Shown here piece after piece: positions 47,511-57,296 of a stretch of 64,000 nt of DNA. The notes beneath the pieces are model-generated. The model worked only from the letters and a program-made list of their open reading frames with translations, did not search any database and was not told the DNA's origin. Position 1 is the first letter of the stretch. Every line of letters begins with the position of its first letter. The position numbers were made by a program, and so were the translations under genes. The stretch spans positions 1,302,001 to 1,366,000 of the forward strand of contig JAPFFF010000008.1 in assembly GCA_039105265.1 (NCBI GenBank), given 5' to 3'. This DNA is from Tritrichomonas musculus. Taxonomy: Eukaryota; Parabasalia; Tritrichomonadida; Tritrichomonadidae.

Positions 47511-49904
47511 ATGGCTCAATGCTCGCAGCACATTCTAGATACAAATTTTGTAGCAAAACAACTTTATTTTTCTTTAACTCTATCTAAAGTTTTTGTTTCG
47601 GAAATTTTAAATGAAAATTTATCAAAGTTAACAATTTGCACAAAATGTAATTGTCTTTGTTATCAAGGCGAATCTATGCGCGAACACTTCAAAGATACTC
47701 GTCAAGAACACTCACTTTTTTTAGGTCTATGCCCAATGAGGATAATTTGTATTAAGTGTGGCCATATTTTTGGATGCCCCGCAGCTTTAATGAAATCAAT
47801 AATATATTCTCTACCATCTTATCCAACTGAGACACCACCTATTGGATTTTATAATCTTGGAAACAGTTGTTATTCAAATTCAGTATTAATCGCTCTTTCG
47901 CACTGCCATCCTCTTGTTATCGCATCATCGTCATCATCACTTCTTCATTTAAAAGTTTTCAACATTGCTGCAACAGCCAATCGGCAATTCAATCAGATTT
48001 TTCATGCAATCAATCCAAAATTTAGTCCATTTGTACAAGAAGACGCCGCCGAATTTTTGCTTTATGTTCTTGACATATTTTCCAATGATCCCAATTGCAA
48101 ATCTCTTTTTAATGGCTCTACAAAAACTCACTTTTTATGCACCAAATGTAAACATCATTCTGAAAACGAACAATCATTTACAGTTCTTGGCGTTCCGCTT
48201 AATCATGAAGGATGGAAAGGCAAAAAAAGAAATGTACCATCTCAATATCTTGCTAGAGATTACGGGAAAGGTCCTCAGTTTGGTGAACCAGGCGACGGAT
48301 CCTTTGAAAACCATGTTGTTTCTTTTGTCCAACACTTCTCGGTATCATCAATCTCTCTAGAAAACAGTTTACAAAGTCTCTTTTCACCACATTTTGAAAT
48401 CAGCAATGGCAAAGTTACCAATAAAAAAAATGAACCACTTACAAAATGTGAAAAGTGCAAAGGCGATGTCCAGATGGTAACCACACTTGAAAGATTACCA
48501 GAGGTTCTGATAATTCATCTTGAAAGGTTTGGGAAAAGATGGTTTGGACTTGGCAAAATGTACCAAAATGTATCATTTCCAGAAGATGATGCTGATTTCT
48601 CTCAATTTATGCCACCAACTGTTGAATCTGGGCCTTCTTTATATTCATTAGTTGCAGTTGTCATTCATAACGGTTTTATGTCATCAGGCCACTACATGTG
48701 CTATGCAAGAAAATTTGGAAGTAAACAATGGTACTTGTTCAATGATAACGAGGTTACAGCTGTCTCTAGAGATGAAGTTTTGAATAGTCAAGCTTACATT
48801 CTATTTTATCAGAAAAAACCACCAATGCGCGTTGTGGAGATTAGAAGTAGAATAACAAAGAGTATGGAGCCTTTTTGGGCTGCAATACCAATTAAAATTT
48901 TCAGTGATGCTCGAATGTGGAGAAAAAGCATCCCTGTTTTCCGATTGAAACATAAAACAGTAGAAAATCAGAAAGAAAACCAAAAATCAGACAACTATAA
49001 TTTAAATGAAGCAAATAGCAACACAAACCAAACCAAAGACACTAATAATGATAATATTAACAACAAAATTACAAATAAAAACAATAATGATAATGAAAAC
49101 AGTAACATTAATATAAACGATGATGACAACAACAATAATGGTAATGATAATAACAATGACAATAATAATAATAATAATAATGTTAATGATAATAATAATG
49201 ATAATAACAATAATGATAATAACAATAATGATAATAACAATAATGATAATAACAATAATAATAATGATAATAACAATAATAATAATGATAATAACAATAA
49301 TAATAATAACAATAATAATAATGATAATAACAATAATAATAATGTTAATGATAATAATAATGATAATAACAATAATAATAATGATAATAACAATAACAAT
49401 AATGAAAATGATAGTGATAGCAATGAATTAGTTTCTGAGGTTTATGCTAATCTTGCCCCAATTCTTAATGATGCTTCTAAAATTGCTGGCGAGAGAGTTG
49501 AACGAGAGGAAACTGAACAAGACGTGCGAACACGATTGGTAACTCTTTATCCTTATTCTAAATCCAAAATTTGTATTACAAACTCGTCTGCTGAAATGCT
49601 CTGGGAGTTCGTCGCACAGAAAGGCCCGATACCATTCATGGTGAGAGCAAAACCAAATGCCATGAACTGCCAAGCAATTGGCGACGAAGCTGAATTTCTA
49701 ATCACTGACATCGAGGCCGACATTACACAACAAGCAGAAGGAAAAAGCACACAAGATAGAAATGAACAAGTACAAAGCACACAAGAAGAAAACAAGCAAA
49801 AACAAAATAATCAAATTGATAAAACACAAGAAGAAGACGGCCAAACTGAAAATAAGCAAGAAGGAAACAATCAAATAGAAAACAGACAAGCACAAAATGA
49901 CTAA
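47511..49904 (+). CDS. USP-family deubiquitinase with zf-UBP-like N-terminus and polyasparagine linker
   Basis: The 797-residue protein removes ubiquitin from proteins. The Cys box IGFYNLGNSCYSNS places the nucleophile at C120. The His box SSGHYMCYA gives H394 and FNDNEV gives D412/N413. CxxC pairs in FLCTKCKHH and LTKCEKCKG form the usual structural zinc site. The N-terminal 90 residues, with CTKC, CLC, HSLF and CIKCGH, look like a zf-UBP finger as in USP16/USP45-type enzymes. After the catalytic domain comes a tract of N and D (about 490-635) from an AAT/AAC/GAT microsatellite. Then there is a short conserved-looking block (TRLVTLYPYSKSK...) and an E/Q-rich tail. Target unknown. Confidence 0.9.
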   Translation: MAQCSQHILDTNFVAKQLYFSLTLSKVFVSEILNENLSKLTICTKCNCLCYQGESMREHFKDTRQEHSLFLGLCPMRIICIKCGHIFGCPAALMKSIIYSLPSYPTETPPIGFYNLGNSCYSNSVLIALSHCHPLVIASSSSSLLHLKVFNIAATANRQFNQIFHAINPKFSPFVQEDAAEFLLYVLDIFSNDPNCKSLFNGSTKTHFLCTKCKHHSENEQSFTVLGVPLNHEGWKGKKRNVPSQYLARDYGKGPQFGEPGDGSFENHVVSFVQHFSVSSISLENSLQSLFSPHFEISNGKVTNKKNEPLTKCEKCKGDVQMVTTLERLPEVLIIHLERFGKRWFGLGKMYQNVSFPEDDADFSQFMPPTVESGPSLYSLVAVVIHNGFMSSGHYMCYARKFGSKQWYLFNDNEVTAVSRDEVLNSQAYILFYQKKPPMRVVEIRSRITKSMEPFWAAIPIKIFSDARMWRKSIPVFRLKHKTVENQKENQKSDNYNLNEANSNTNQTKDTNNDNINNKITNKNNNDNENSNININDDDNNNNGNDNNNDNNNNNNNVNDNNNDNNNNDNNNNDNNNNDNNNNNNDNNNNNNDNNNNNNNNNNNDNNNNNNVNDNNNDNNNNNNDNNNNNNENDSDSNELVSEVYANLAPILNDASKIAGERVEREETEQDVRTRLVTLYPYSKSKICITNSSAEMLWEFVAQKGPIPFMVRAKPNAMNCQAIGDEAEFLITDIEADITQQAEGKSTQDRNEQVQSTQEENKQKQNNQIDKTQEEDGQTENKQEGNNQIENRQAQND
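49030..49425 (+). repeat. AAT/AAC/GAT microsatellite coding for N and D
   Basis: About 400 bases of trinucleotides encode almost only N and D within the USP gene. It makes long spurious frames on both strands. Confidence 0.9.
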
Positions 49905-50407
49905 GATGAGAATTACAATAATATATATAGATAATTTTTTATTATTATTATTATTATATTAATATAAGTAGAATTACGATGATATGAACCCCACTCATTA
50001 ATTTAAATTCAGCTAGAAATATTAAGGTATTTTACAATATCCTTACTTTATCATTGATTATCAGCTTTTAATAATAGTACCTGCAATTTTTATTTATTTT
50101 AATTGCGATTCATTAATATTCCATATTATTGCTTTATTACCATGCATTTCTTTAATATGAATAAATTAATAATTATTTTAAATTTTATAAATAAGATGCG
50201 CATAGGGCGAGCCCTGGCTGCAAATTATCATATCAAAAGTAAAGTAGAATCAAAAACAATTAAAATTATAATTTTTTTTTACATCGATTTTTAAAAGGTT
50301 ATTTTAGGTCAATTTTTATATATATATTTAATTCAATTAACTCAGCCAGATTATCTTTAAAAAAGTTTCCTTTTCAACAAATTTTTAATTCGAATTAAAA
50401 TTAACAA
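49905..50407. other. AT-rich intergenic
   Basis: About 500 bases between co-oriented genes. A 63-codon frame (50103-50294) has no domain and is probably chance. Confidence 0.45.
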
Positions 50408-51037
50408 ATGTGGTTTTTTAGCCCTTATTTACTTCATAATCTTCATTTTGACTTCGAACCAGCAATACGAGAAATAGACGAAAATGAGGAGCGATGCCAT
50501 CAACAATATATTGATATGTTACCAAAAGAGGAACAAGACAAGTTTCAAAAGAAAGTTTGCCTTCACTGGATTCGAACTTTATGCAATAAAGGAGACCACT
50601 GCAAATTTCTTCACGAATATGATAGAGACAAAATGCCAAAATGCTATTTCTGGCTCAAGTTTCATTCTTGCTCAAATTTTGATTGCATATTCCGCCATGA
50701 TACAATAGAATGGCAAGATGAAAAATGCCCATTTTATGTTAGAGGTTTTTGTAAGCATGGGAATAAATGCAGAAGGAAACATGTTCTTAGAGATAACATT
50801 TGCTTAAACTATTTAGCAGGCTTTTGCCCAGATGGGCCAAATTGTATTTTTTCACATGCTAAATGGGTTGAAGATGAAAGTCAAGTATTTGCAAAGATTC
50901 ATCCAGATCAAAATAAAGAAGAAGATAAAAATACGGAAGAGCAAGAAAATGAAAATGAAAAAGGGAATGAAAATCAGAATGACGAAGATAAAGAAGATGA
51001 TACTGCACTCACCGCTGACCAAATTTTATCTGTTTAA
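50408..51037 (+). CDS. CPSF4: CPSF30/Yth1-like CCCH zinc-finger protein
   Basis: The 209-residue protein has four CCCH fingers with the exact spacing of the cleavage and polyadenylation factor: C51-C59-C65-H69, C79-C88-C93-H97, C107-C115-C121-H125 and C132-C140-C146-H150. Phrases such as CKFLHEYDRDKMPKCYF and RGFCKHG are almost those of human CPSF30. The N-terminal LHFDFEPAIRE corresponds to the FDLE segment that precedes the fingers. In human CPSF30, fingers 2 and 3 read the AAUAAA signal; the four here correspond to human 2-5, so the first finger is missing. The tail is a lysine/glutamate-rich low-complexity region. It acts in the nucleus in mRNA 3'-end formation. Confidence 0.92.
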   Translation: MWFFSPYLLHNLHFDFEPAIREIDENEERCHQQYIDMLPKEEQDKFQKKVCLHWIRTLCNKGDHCKFLHEYDRDKMPKCYFWLKFHSCSNFDCIFRHDTIEWQDEKCPFYVRGFCKHGNKCRRKHVLRDNICLNYLAGFCPDGPNCIFSHAKWVEDESQVFAKIHPDQNKEEDKNTEEQENENEKGNENQNDEDKEDDTALTADQILSV

Positions 51038-51254
51038 AAATTTTAATTTATAGTTATAATTTATTTATTTTATTTCTTTTTCACTACTAAATTAATCTTT
51101 TATTACATTCTTTACTTTTTTAATCTCAAAATAATAATCAATCTTGATTATTGAATCAATTCATGAAATCGCTAATAGAAACAAAAAACCATAATATAAT
51201 ATGATGAATTGTAGTTTTTTCTTTTTTTTAAAAAACAATTAACATAGCAAAATT

Positions 51255-51665
51255 TCATTGTCTTCTATTACTCACGATCGATATGTTACTGATAGCATTG
51301 TTATTGCTAGAAACAGCTGAATTACTTGCTTGTTTTGGCTGAGGTTGAAATACAAAAGGTGCAGCTTGAGCTAAGCATCCTTGGAAATAACTTAATTGGT
51401 CTCTGTAGATGTCTTTTTGAGCTTGAAAAGCGCTTATACGTTGCTGCAAGTCAACAATCATATTTTTGAGTTGTGAATTATCTTGTTCAAGCTTTTTTAT
51501 ATATTCCTTTTTTCTTTGGCGCCATCTCCTTGGACCTTTTCCACCTGTCATTATTATTAATTCTTCTGTCTTTTTCTCAACTTCATCCTTTTCATCCATA
51601 TCCGTAGTTTGAGGGATTGGCATTGGATTTGTTGCAGGAAAGTGCATGGGTGGGACAAAATTCAT
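51255..51665 (-). CDS. bZIP-like transcription factor
   Basis: The 136-residue protein has a basic stretch (about 44-58, GPRRWRQRKKEYIKKLE) running straight into a leucine-zipper-like heptad helix (about 58-95, with L/M/I at heptad spacing). This is the bZIP layout. The invariant asparagine of the usual NxxAAxxSR signature is not visible, so DNA specificity may differ. The N-terminus is proline/methionine-rich and the C-terminus is Q/N/S-rich. It is convergent with the CPSF30 gene, 217 bases apart. It would dimerise in the nucleus. Confidence in the class is fair, not high. Confidence 0.65.
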   Translation of the reverse strand: MNFVPPMHFPATNPMPIPQTTDMDEKDEVEKKTEELIIMTGGKGPRRWRQRKKEYIKKLEQDNSQLKNMIVDLQQRISAFQAQKDIYRDQLSYFQGCLAQAAPFVFQPQPKQASNSAVSSNNNAISNISIVSNRRQ

Positions 51666-52112
51666 TTTAAAAATTGAGAATAAATTTTGTTAATTTGTTT
51701 GAAATTTATTCGTTTTTTTCAATATTAGAAACACACAATTTTCTAATCGGATTTTTGATATCATTTTTCTTGAATACTTGCCATTCATGATACCTCTAAG
51801 CAAATTTAATAAATAAATATTTATGATACTTTTTTAAAATAAAATTTTCCAAAGAATTGTTATTATTTATAAATTTTGAATTTGAAATGATACCTATAAT
51901 TTAATTTTACTATTGGCTGGAAATTCAAGCAGCTTGGAAAAATCTATACATATTAAATATTTCTTCCATACATTTAAATTTTAGAACATATATCAATAAG
52001 TATAAAATACAATGAATTAATCGACATAAATGTAGTATTGCAATCATTTATTTATTCTAATAATGACAATTACATGATTTATATCAAAAAAATACATAAA
52101 CGAAAAAAGAAA
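51666..52112. other. AT-rich intergenic
   Basis: About 447 bases between two minus-strand genes; no feature seen. Confidence 0.5.
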
Positions 52113-53105
52113 TTAAGTAAGAATTTCTTCGTTAGGATTGATTTGCTCTTGCATTTGATTGTCTAAAATTTTATCTGTGTTTGGATTTTCTTGAATTTCT
52201 TTTTGTTCTTTTGGAGCAAAAATGGTAAAAATGACAATTGCAATTGGAACACAGAAAAATCCAACAAGGTAAAGCCATGATGCTTTTTGACCAAATGCAA
52301 GAATTGAAATGGCTAATGAATAAAAGTTTGAAGTTAGCATTGAAATATTCATTGTTGTTGCATCTGAGTATTGCATCACAAAAGGAGACATGAAATCAGA
52401 AGCGGCTAGCAAAATAGAATATACAACAATTAAAGAAGCCGACTCGATTGTCCAGTTGTAATCCCGCATAATCTTCCATTCTAGTGAACCACTTAGTATT
52501 GCTGCAATAGGAGCTGCACCAGTTGAAAATCTAAATAAATATAGATGAAGTGAATCATTATGAACCAATAATTCTTGTAAAACTGTTAAAATAGCATATA
52601 ATATTGCAGACGAGAGGGCAAGAACATTTCCAAGCCATTTACTACCTTCTGCTCCATCTGCAATAAAAACACAAACACTACCACACATACTGATTAAAAT
52701 TGCAATAAATTGAATCCAGTTTATTTTTCTACCAAAAATGAAATATGCAAGTGGCGCAACCCAAAAAACAACTGTGGTAATAAATATGAGAGCAGATGAA
52801 AAAGATGTAGTATCGTATGCTTTAATTGCAGTATAGTCACCTGAAACAGCACAGACGGATACAGCTAAATATCTCCACCAGGAAATATCAGTTTTAGGAA
52901 CACGCCAAGCTGAAGAACATAGTAAAATTATATATGTAATGGACATCATCAATAAAGGAATTGTGCAACCATATTTGATCGATAAATATGAACATATTGT
53001 TCCAATACTACATAAAAATAAGGAGCAAACTTGCCATGCGATAAGAACAACCCATTTATGACTAAAAATTCGATCGAAAAATGCTCGAATTTTAGATTTT
53101 CCCAT
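52113..53105 (-). CDS. SLC35F-like membrane transporter (DMT superfamily)
   Basis: The 330-residue protein has ten hydrophobic segments in the pattern of drug/metabolite transporters. Phrases such as SGDYTAIKAYDTTSFSSALIF and ISMCGSVCVFIADG correspond to the SLC35F1/F2-type signature (DxxAxxAxxYTS, GV). The N-terminus is basic (MGKSKIRAFFDRIF) and the cytoplasmic tail is charged and Q/N-rich. Substrate cannot be read from the sequence; related proteins move nucleotide-sugar-like or queuine-like small molecules across Golgi or plasma membranes. It is divergent from the gene at 53529, with 423 bases between starts. Confidence 0.85.
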   Translation of the reverse strand: MGKSKIRAFFDRIFSHKWVVLIAWQVCSLFLCSIGTICSYLSIKYGCTIPLLMMSITYIILLCSSAWRVPKTDISWWRYLAVSVCAVSGDYTAIKAYDTTSFSSALIFITTVVFWVAPLAYFIFGRKINWIQFIAILISMCGSVCVFIADGAEGSKWLGNVLALSSAILYAILTVLQELLVHNDSLHLYLFRFSTGAAPIAAILSGSLEWKIMRDYNWTIESASLIVVYSILLAASDFMSPFVMQYSDATTMNISMLTSNFYSLAISILAFGQKASWLYLVGFFCVPIAIVIFTIFAPKEQKEIQENPNTDKILDNQMQEQINPNEEILT

Positions 53106-53528
53106 TTTTTGTTAATTAATTTTTTTTACAAAACAGTGAACAAAATATTGAATTAAAAATAATCGTTTAAATATTTTATTTCTTTCTTAATGTCATAGTA
53201 TTGATTAAATATTTATTTGAATTCGATATAGAGTAATAACTAATTCAACAAGAAAATTATATAAAAAGTTCAATTCCATTCAATATTTCTTACCCACAAT
53301 CATATAATATTCTTTGAAATTTTGACCAAGATCTCTTCAAATTTTTACTTTTTTTGAATAAAATTTTATTTTTAGAACAACTTCATACTTTAATCAATAC
53401 CATCAAGTCAATATGCATATTTAATTAACCAAAATTGAATATTGATTTTCATATCATAAAAAACGTTAATTATCATAATTGATTGTTTAATACAAAAAGT
53501 AATAAGTTGATAGTTTTTGATTTAAAAA
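53106..53528. promoter_or_regulatory. Divergent promoter region
   Basis: 423 AT-rich bases lie between two divergent start codons. No defined motif. Confidence 0.35.
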
Positions 53529-55568
53529 ATGAATAATATTCAATATATTGATATAAAGTTAACAAAAAAATTCAGAAAAAGACATCATTTGTTTACGATG
53601 AGCAACTTTAATATTTCAAAACTCGAAAACTTACTATTTCAAGAATTAAATAAACAAGTGTCTCAAATTCCTCCATTTGCTTTAAATAAGGAACTATATC
53701 AGGCTGGATGCAATCACGCCAAACAAGTATTATCTAAAAAAATAAAAAATGTGAAACTTGGATCTAAAGAAAGAAAGTCACTATTCCCTAAAGCAATAAG
53801 ATACAAAGAAATATGCTTTGTTTCAGCTCCCATTTCATCTATTAATTCTGATCCTGAAACATCAAAATCATTATGCTCAATGATATTAAACCATTACTCA
53901 TCAGATTTGAAATCAGGATTAAATTCAATTGGCCCTGTCCTTGTACCTTTGAAGTCAAAGAAAATTTTAGTTATTATTTTGTTTGCCTTTTTCCAACCTT
54001 ACATACCAGCTTCAAAGTTTAAAGAAACATTTGAACCTCTTTCAAAACAAAAAATAGCTCCAGATGACAAATCTAACTTTGTTAAGTTAATAAATACATT
54101 TAGATCATTGGCTCATTTTGATGAATTGAACATGACAAAACCTAAATCAAAATTACCATTTTGTGTTGCAAAATATAATTATGATTGCGCATGCTCATAC
54201 TCAATTCAGCTTTTTCAAAGACTTATGAGCTATTGCAATCTTTACGATTTACTAATAGATTATTGGACTAACTTTTCAATTGAAGTTACACCTGACTCAA
54301 AGGATGAAACTTGCTTTAAATTAACACTAACTTTTTGGAGATTCAATTCATATGTTGAATACAATGTTGATGTTATATCTTTGCTACAAAAGGAGCATAA
54401 ACCAGAAGAAATTACTAGTAAACAGCAAGAAACAGTTATCGAAGTACCTGCAACCAGTTATTACGAAGACACAACTCAAGATCGTGTTTTCCAACCTATC
54501 GAATCAACTTCATACAATCCCGATCTAGAAACAAAAGTTGCACTTGATGACTTATATTCAAATTCCCAGCAAAACATTAAATCTGAACCTCCAGTACCTG
54601 AGACACCAGCTGAAAAATTTGTTTCATACGATGAATGCAAAGAAACAACTCCTTCACAAGAAACTAAAATTGCAATAGAAGAAGACTTAATTAGGAATCA
54701 GGATATTCCACCAAGTAATGATACTTTTAATCTTGATGACATTCATACAAGAGGAGTTGTTATCAACTTAGATGAAACTATTACAAAAGAAGAGGCTAAA
54801 GAAGAAGCAATGATTCTTAAGGAAGAAAATGAAATAGAAGATTTAAAGAATGAAACAGAAATCGTTAAAGGTGAAATTGCACATGAAGCCCAGCTTTTGA
54901 AGAATGCAATTGATAAAGAAGTTTCTGGAGATAAAGACGAGCAAAAAGAGGCAGCCAAAGCAGAAAAGAAAGCAAGAAAGGATAGACATTCCTTTAATCT
55001 CGTTGCTGATGCATTACGACGCTCATCTGAACGTTTTGAAGCTATGGCTGAAGCTGCTGGCCAAGTCGAAGAAGTACTTGAAGGAGAATACAATAACTCA
55101 CTAGATTTCGGAGAAGAAGATATTATAGAGAAACCTCAAAGAGAAAAAGAAAATGAGGATGAAATCGAAATGATTAACAATTTAGATGATTATATTGAAA
55201 ATGACAAAATTACTGATAACGAAAAACATTCAGTTCTCGATTTTATAGCCGCAAATGAAGATGAATTTGCCAAAGGTGATAGATTTGATGCATATAGCAG
55301 CGAAGCTTTAGAAATGCTCAAAGCTGAAAAAGCAAATGGCGCTTTCGATAATACTCTAATTGAAGAAGAAGAAGATACAAATGGTGACAACTCTGAACAA
55401 CAAAGCATACCTGATTTCCAATACGATGAAAAATATGAAGCAAGATCAAGCGAAGTCAATCCAGTTCCTGAAGTTGAATCCGCAAAAGAAACCGAATTAT
55501 CAACAGATTTTGAATATTCAAATGAAATTGAAACAGAAGCTGCAAAACAATTAGGTGAAACTGTTTGA
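53529..55568 (+). CDS. Acidic 679-residue protein, function unknown
   Basis: I do not recognise this protein. Residues about 25-300 look folded, with mixed alpha/beta composition and cysteines (KEICFVSAPISS, KILVIILFAFFQP, KYNYDCACSYSIQLFQ). Two stretches (about 28-155 and 180-290) have a weak resemblance in order to CAP/SCP modules, which is speculation. From about 310 on it is acidic and E/K/D-rich with predicted coiled coil (about 415-500; KEEAKEEAMILKEENEIEDL). Two starts are possible: 53529, or the ATG at 53598 (MSNFNISKLENLL), which gives a cleaner N-terminus. There is no signal peptide or membrane anchor. Confidence 0.75.
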   Translation: MNNIQYIDIKLTKKFRKRHHLFTMSNFNISKLENLLFQELNKQVSQIPPFALNKELYQAGCNHAKQVLSKKIKNVKLGSKERKSLFPKAIRYKEICFVSAPISSINSDPETSKSLCSMILNHYSSDLKSGLNSIGPVLVPLKSKKILVIILFAFFQPYIPASKFKETFEPLSKQKIAPDDKSNFVKLINTFRSLAHFDELNMTKPKSKLPFCVAKYNYDCACSYSIQLFQRLMSYCNLYDLLIDYWTNFSIEVTPDSKDETCFKLTLTFWRFNSYVEYNVDVISLLQKEHKPEEITSKQQETVIEVPATSYYEDTTQDRVFQPIESTSYNPDLETKVALDDLYSNSQQNIKSEPPVPETPAEKFVSYDECKETTPSQETKIAIEEDLIRNQDIPPSNDTFNLDDIHTRGVVINLDETITKEEAKEEAMILKEENEIEDLKNETEIVKGEIAHEAQLLKNAIDKEVSGDKDEQKEAAKAEKKARKDRHSFNLVADALRRSSERFEAMAEAAGQVEEVLEGEYNNSLDFGEEDIIEKPQREKENEDEIEMINNLDDYIENDKITDNEKHSVLDFIAANEDEFAKGDRFDAYSSEALEMLKAEKANGAFDNTLIEEEEDTNGDNSEQQSIPDFQYDEKYEARSSEVNPVPEVESAKETELSTDFEYSNEIETEAAKQLGETV

Positions 55569-55924
55569 AAAGACCTAAGCCTCAAAAAAACTCGTTGTTT
55601 GATTAAAATGGAGTTTTTTACATCAAAATAACTTTCTTCTTTTATAAGTTAATTAAAAAAAATATTTTTTGAATTAATTTATCATGATGATAAATTTAGC
55701 AAAAAGTTATTCGATTCCCTCTTTGGCCATAATTATTTATACATAATGAAGCATAATCATGCAAAGCAATTGATGAATTGAATCAATTGATTTACTTACC
55801 AAATCATTCTCTTTGGTATATATGATAGTTAAATTTAAATTGAACTGAAACCCGTTTTTTTAAAAATTTTTCTCACAAAAAGAAAAGATTTACATCTTTG
55901 CCGGCTTAAATTTTTAAAATAGAA
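55569..55924. other. AT-rich intergenic
   Basis: About 356 bases between co-oriented genes; nothing visible. Confidence 0.5.
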
Positions 55925-56470
55925 ATGAGTAATGAAAAGCAAACTTTGGTCAACTTAACACAAGGTTTTCTTAAAATTCTTACTGAAGCTAAGGGCGAGG
56001 ATGTTGAACTTTCATATTGTGAAAAACAATTAAAAACGACAAAGAGGAGATTATATGATGTTATCAACGTACTTTCAGGCGTTAATCTTGTCGAAAGAAG
56101 TGGAAAATCTAAAGTACATTGTACTGAAGAACCATGCAATCAAGAATCTTTAGGACCAGAACAACAGATGATTTCAGATCAAGAAAAAGAATTGGATCTT
56201 TTACTTGAAAAAGTAGAAACAGAATTAACAGATCTTTCACATTCAGAATTATTTAAAAGATGCGCATGGGTTTCGAGGGATGAATTAGCAAATATTTTTA
56301 CAGATGAAAATTCTGCTTTTTTTGCTCTTTCAGGACCTCAAAACATGTCTATAAAAAGATTTATTGCCGAAGACGAATCATTGCCTCATCATCTTTTGTT
56401 CAAAGATGAAAATAATGAAGGCGAAATAGAAATGTGCCAGTTAACCAATACAGCAACTACAATAGCTTAA
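55925..56470 (+). CDS. E2F-family transcription factor
   Basis: The 181-residue protein opens with a winged-helix DNA-binding domain. LVNLTQGFLKIL (8-19) is helix 1, and TTKRRLYDVINVLSGVNLVERSGKSKVHC (38-66) is the E2F recognition helix and wing, with the signature RRLYDVINVL. A heptad stretch (about 80-105, QQMISDQEKELDLLLEKVE) can serve for dimerisation with DP, and a marked-box-like segment follows (SRDELANIF). The C-terminus is acidic. E2F/DP pairs control the G1/S gene programme. No retinoblastoma-binding motif is clear, and the protein is short compared with animal E2Fs. No DP gene is in the window. Confidence 0.88.
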   Translation: MSNEKQTLVNLTQGFLKILTEAKGEDVELSYCEKQLKTTKRRLYDVINVLSGVNLVERSGKSKVHCTEEPCNQESLGPEQQMISDQEKELDLLLEKVETELTDLSHSELFKRCAWVSRDELANIFTDENSAFFALSGPQNMSIKRFIAEDESLPHHLLFKDENNEGEIEMCQLTNTATTIA

Positions 56471-57296
56471 TGTATTCTTTTTTTTAGATTAGATTTATTA
56501 TTTATGAAATATTTTGTTATCAATAAATTCATTGGTTAGATTATCATTTTTTTTTTTTTTTTTTTTTTTTTAAGAAAGCATCAAAATGCTTTCATATTAA
56601 TTCTTTTCTAATTGATTTTGCAGTTTCATACGAAAAAATAAATTTAACTCAAAAGTGACTAAATGAGGCAGCCGACAGTTCAAAACAGTAATACAATATT
56701 TTATGTAACAAAGCCTTCGACCAAAATAGTCAAAAATAGGAAATTGATAATTTCATTATTATTTTTCATGAAATTTCATATTAGATTTTAATTTCTCATG
56801 TATAAAATTTTTAATAATTCAAAAAAAGAACATTATAAATTGAATTTATTTGTAAATTGTACAAAAGAATAAAGCCAAACCAACCAAAAACAAAAAAATT
56901 GAAAAGCTCTCAATTTTGATAATTCTTTCTATTGAATGGTTTAAACTTTTTCTATAATAACAAAAGGTTTTTTTATGGAATTTCTTTCAAAACAAAAGTT
57001 TAATAGTTTATCAAATGAAATTATATCTAAAATAAAATAATTATTTTAATTATAATATTTTTTCTCTAATTAGTTGATTAAAATTTTAAGATAATTATAT
57101 TTTTTAAAAAACCACAAGATTTTTGAGTTAAAATTTTTGAATAGAATCATTTGAAAAACCACAAATTTTGAACTAATTTTTCAAAAAGTTTTATCGAATT
57201 GATCAAAAAGTTTCATCATGCTTAATAAAAAGTTATATCTTCAGTTTTGATAATAAAACTATATAAATTTGATATTCACTTTTTTTTGATAAAAAA
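56471..57296. other. Intergenic, 0.8 kb
   Basis: AT-rich, with a T homopolymer near 56547-56572. The AGC-kinase promoter must lie at its right end. No gene seen. Confidence 0.5.

Noticed and set aside
48995-49423. 142-codon leucine/serine frame on the minus strand
   Set aside because: It is the complement of the AAT/AAC/GAT microsatellite of the USP gene.
50103-50294. 63-codon frame between USP and CPSF30 genes
   Set aside because: No domain and typical AT-rich composition.
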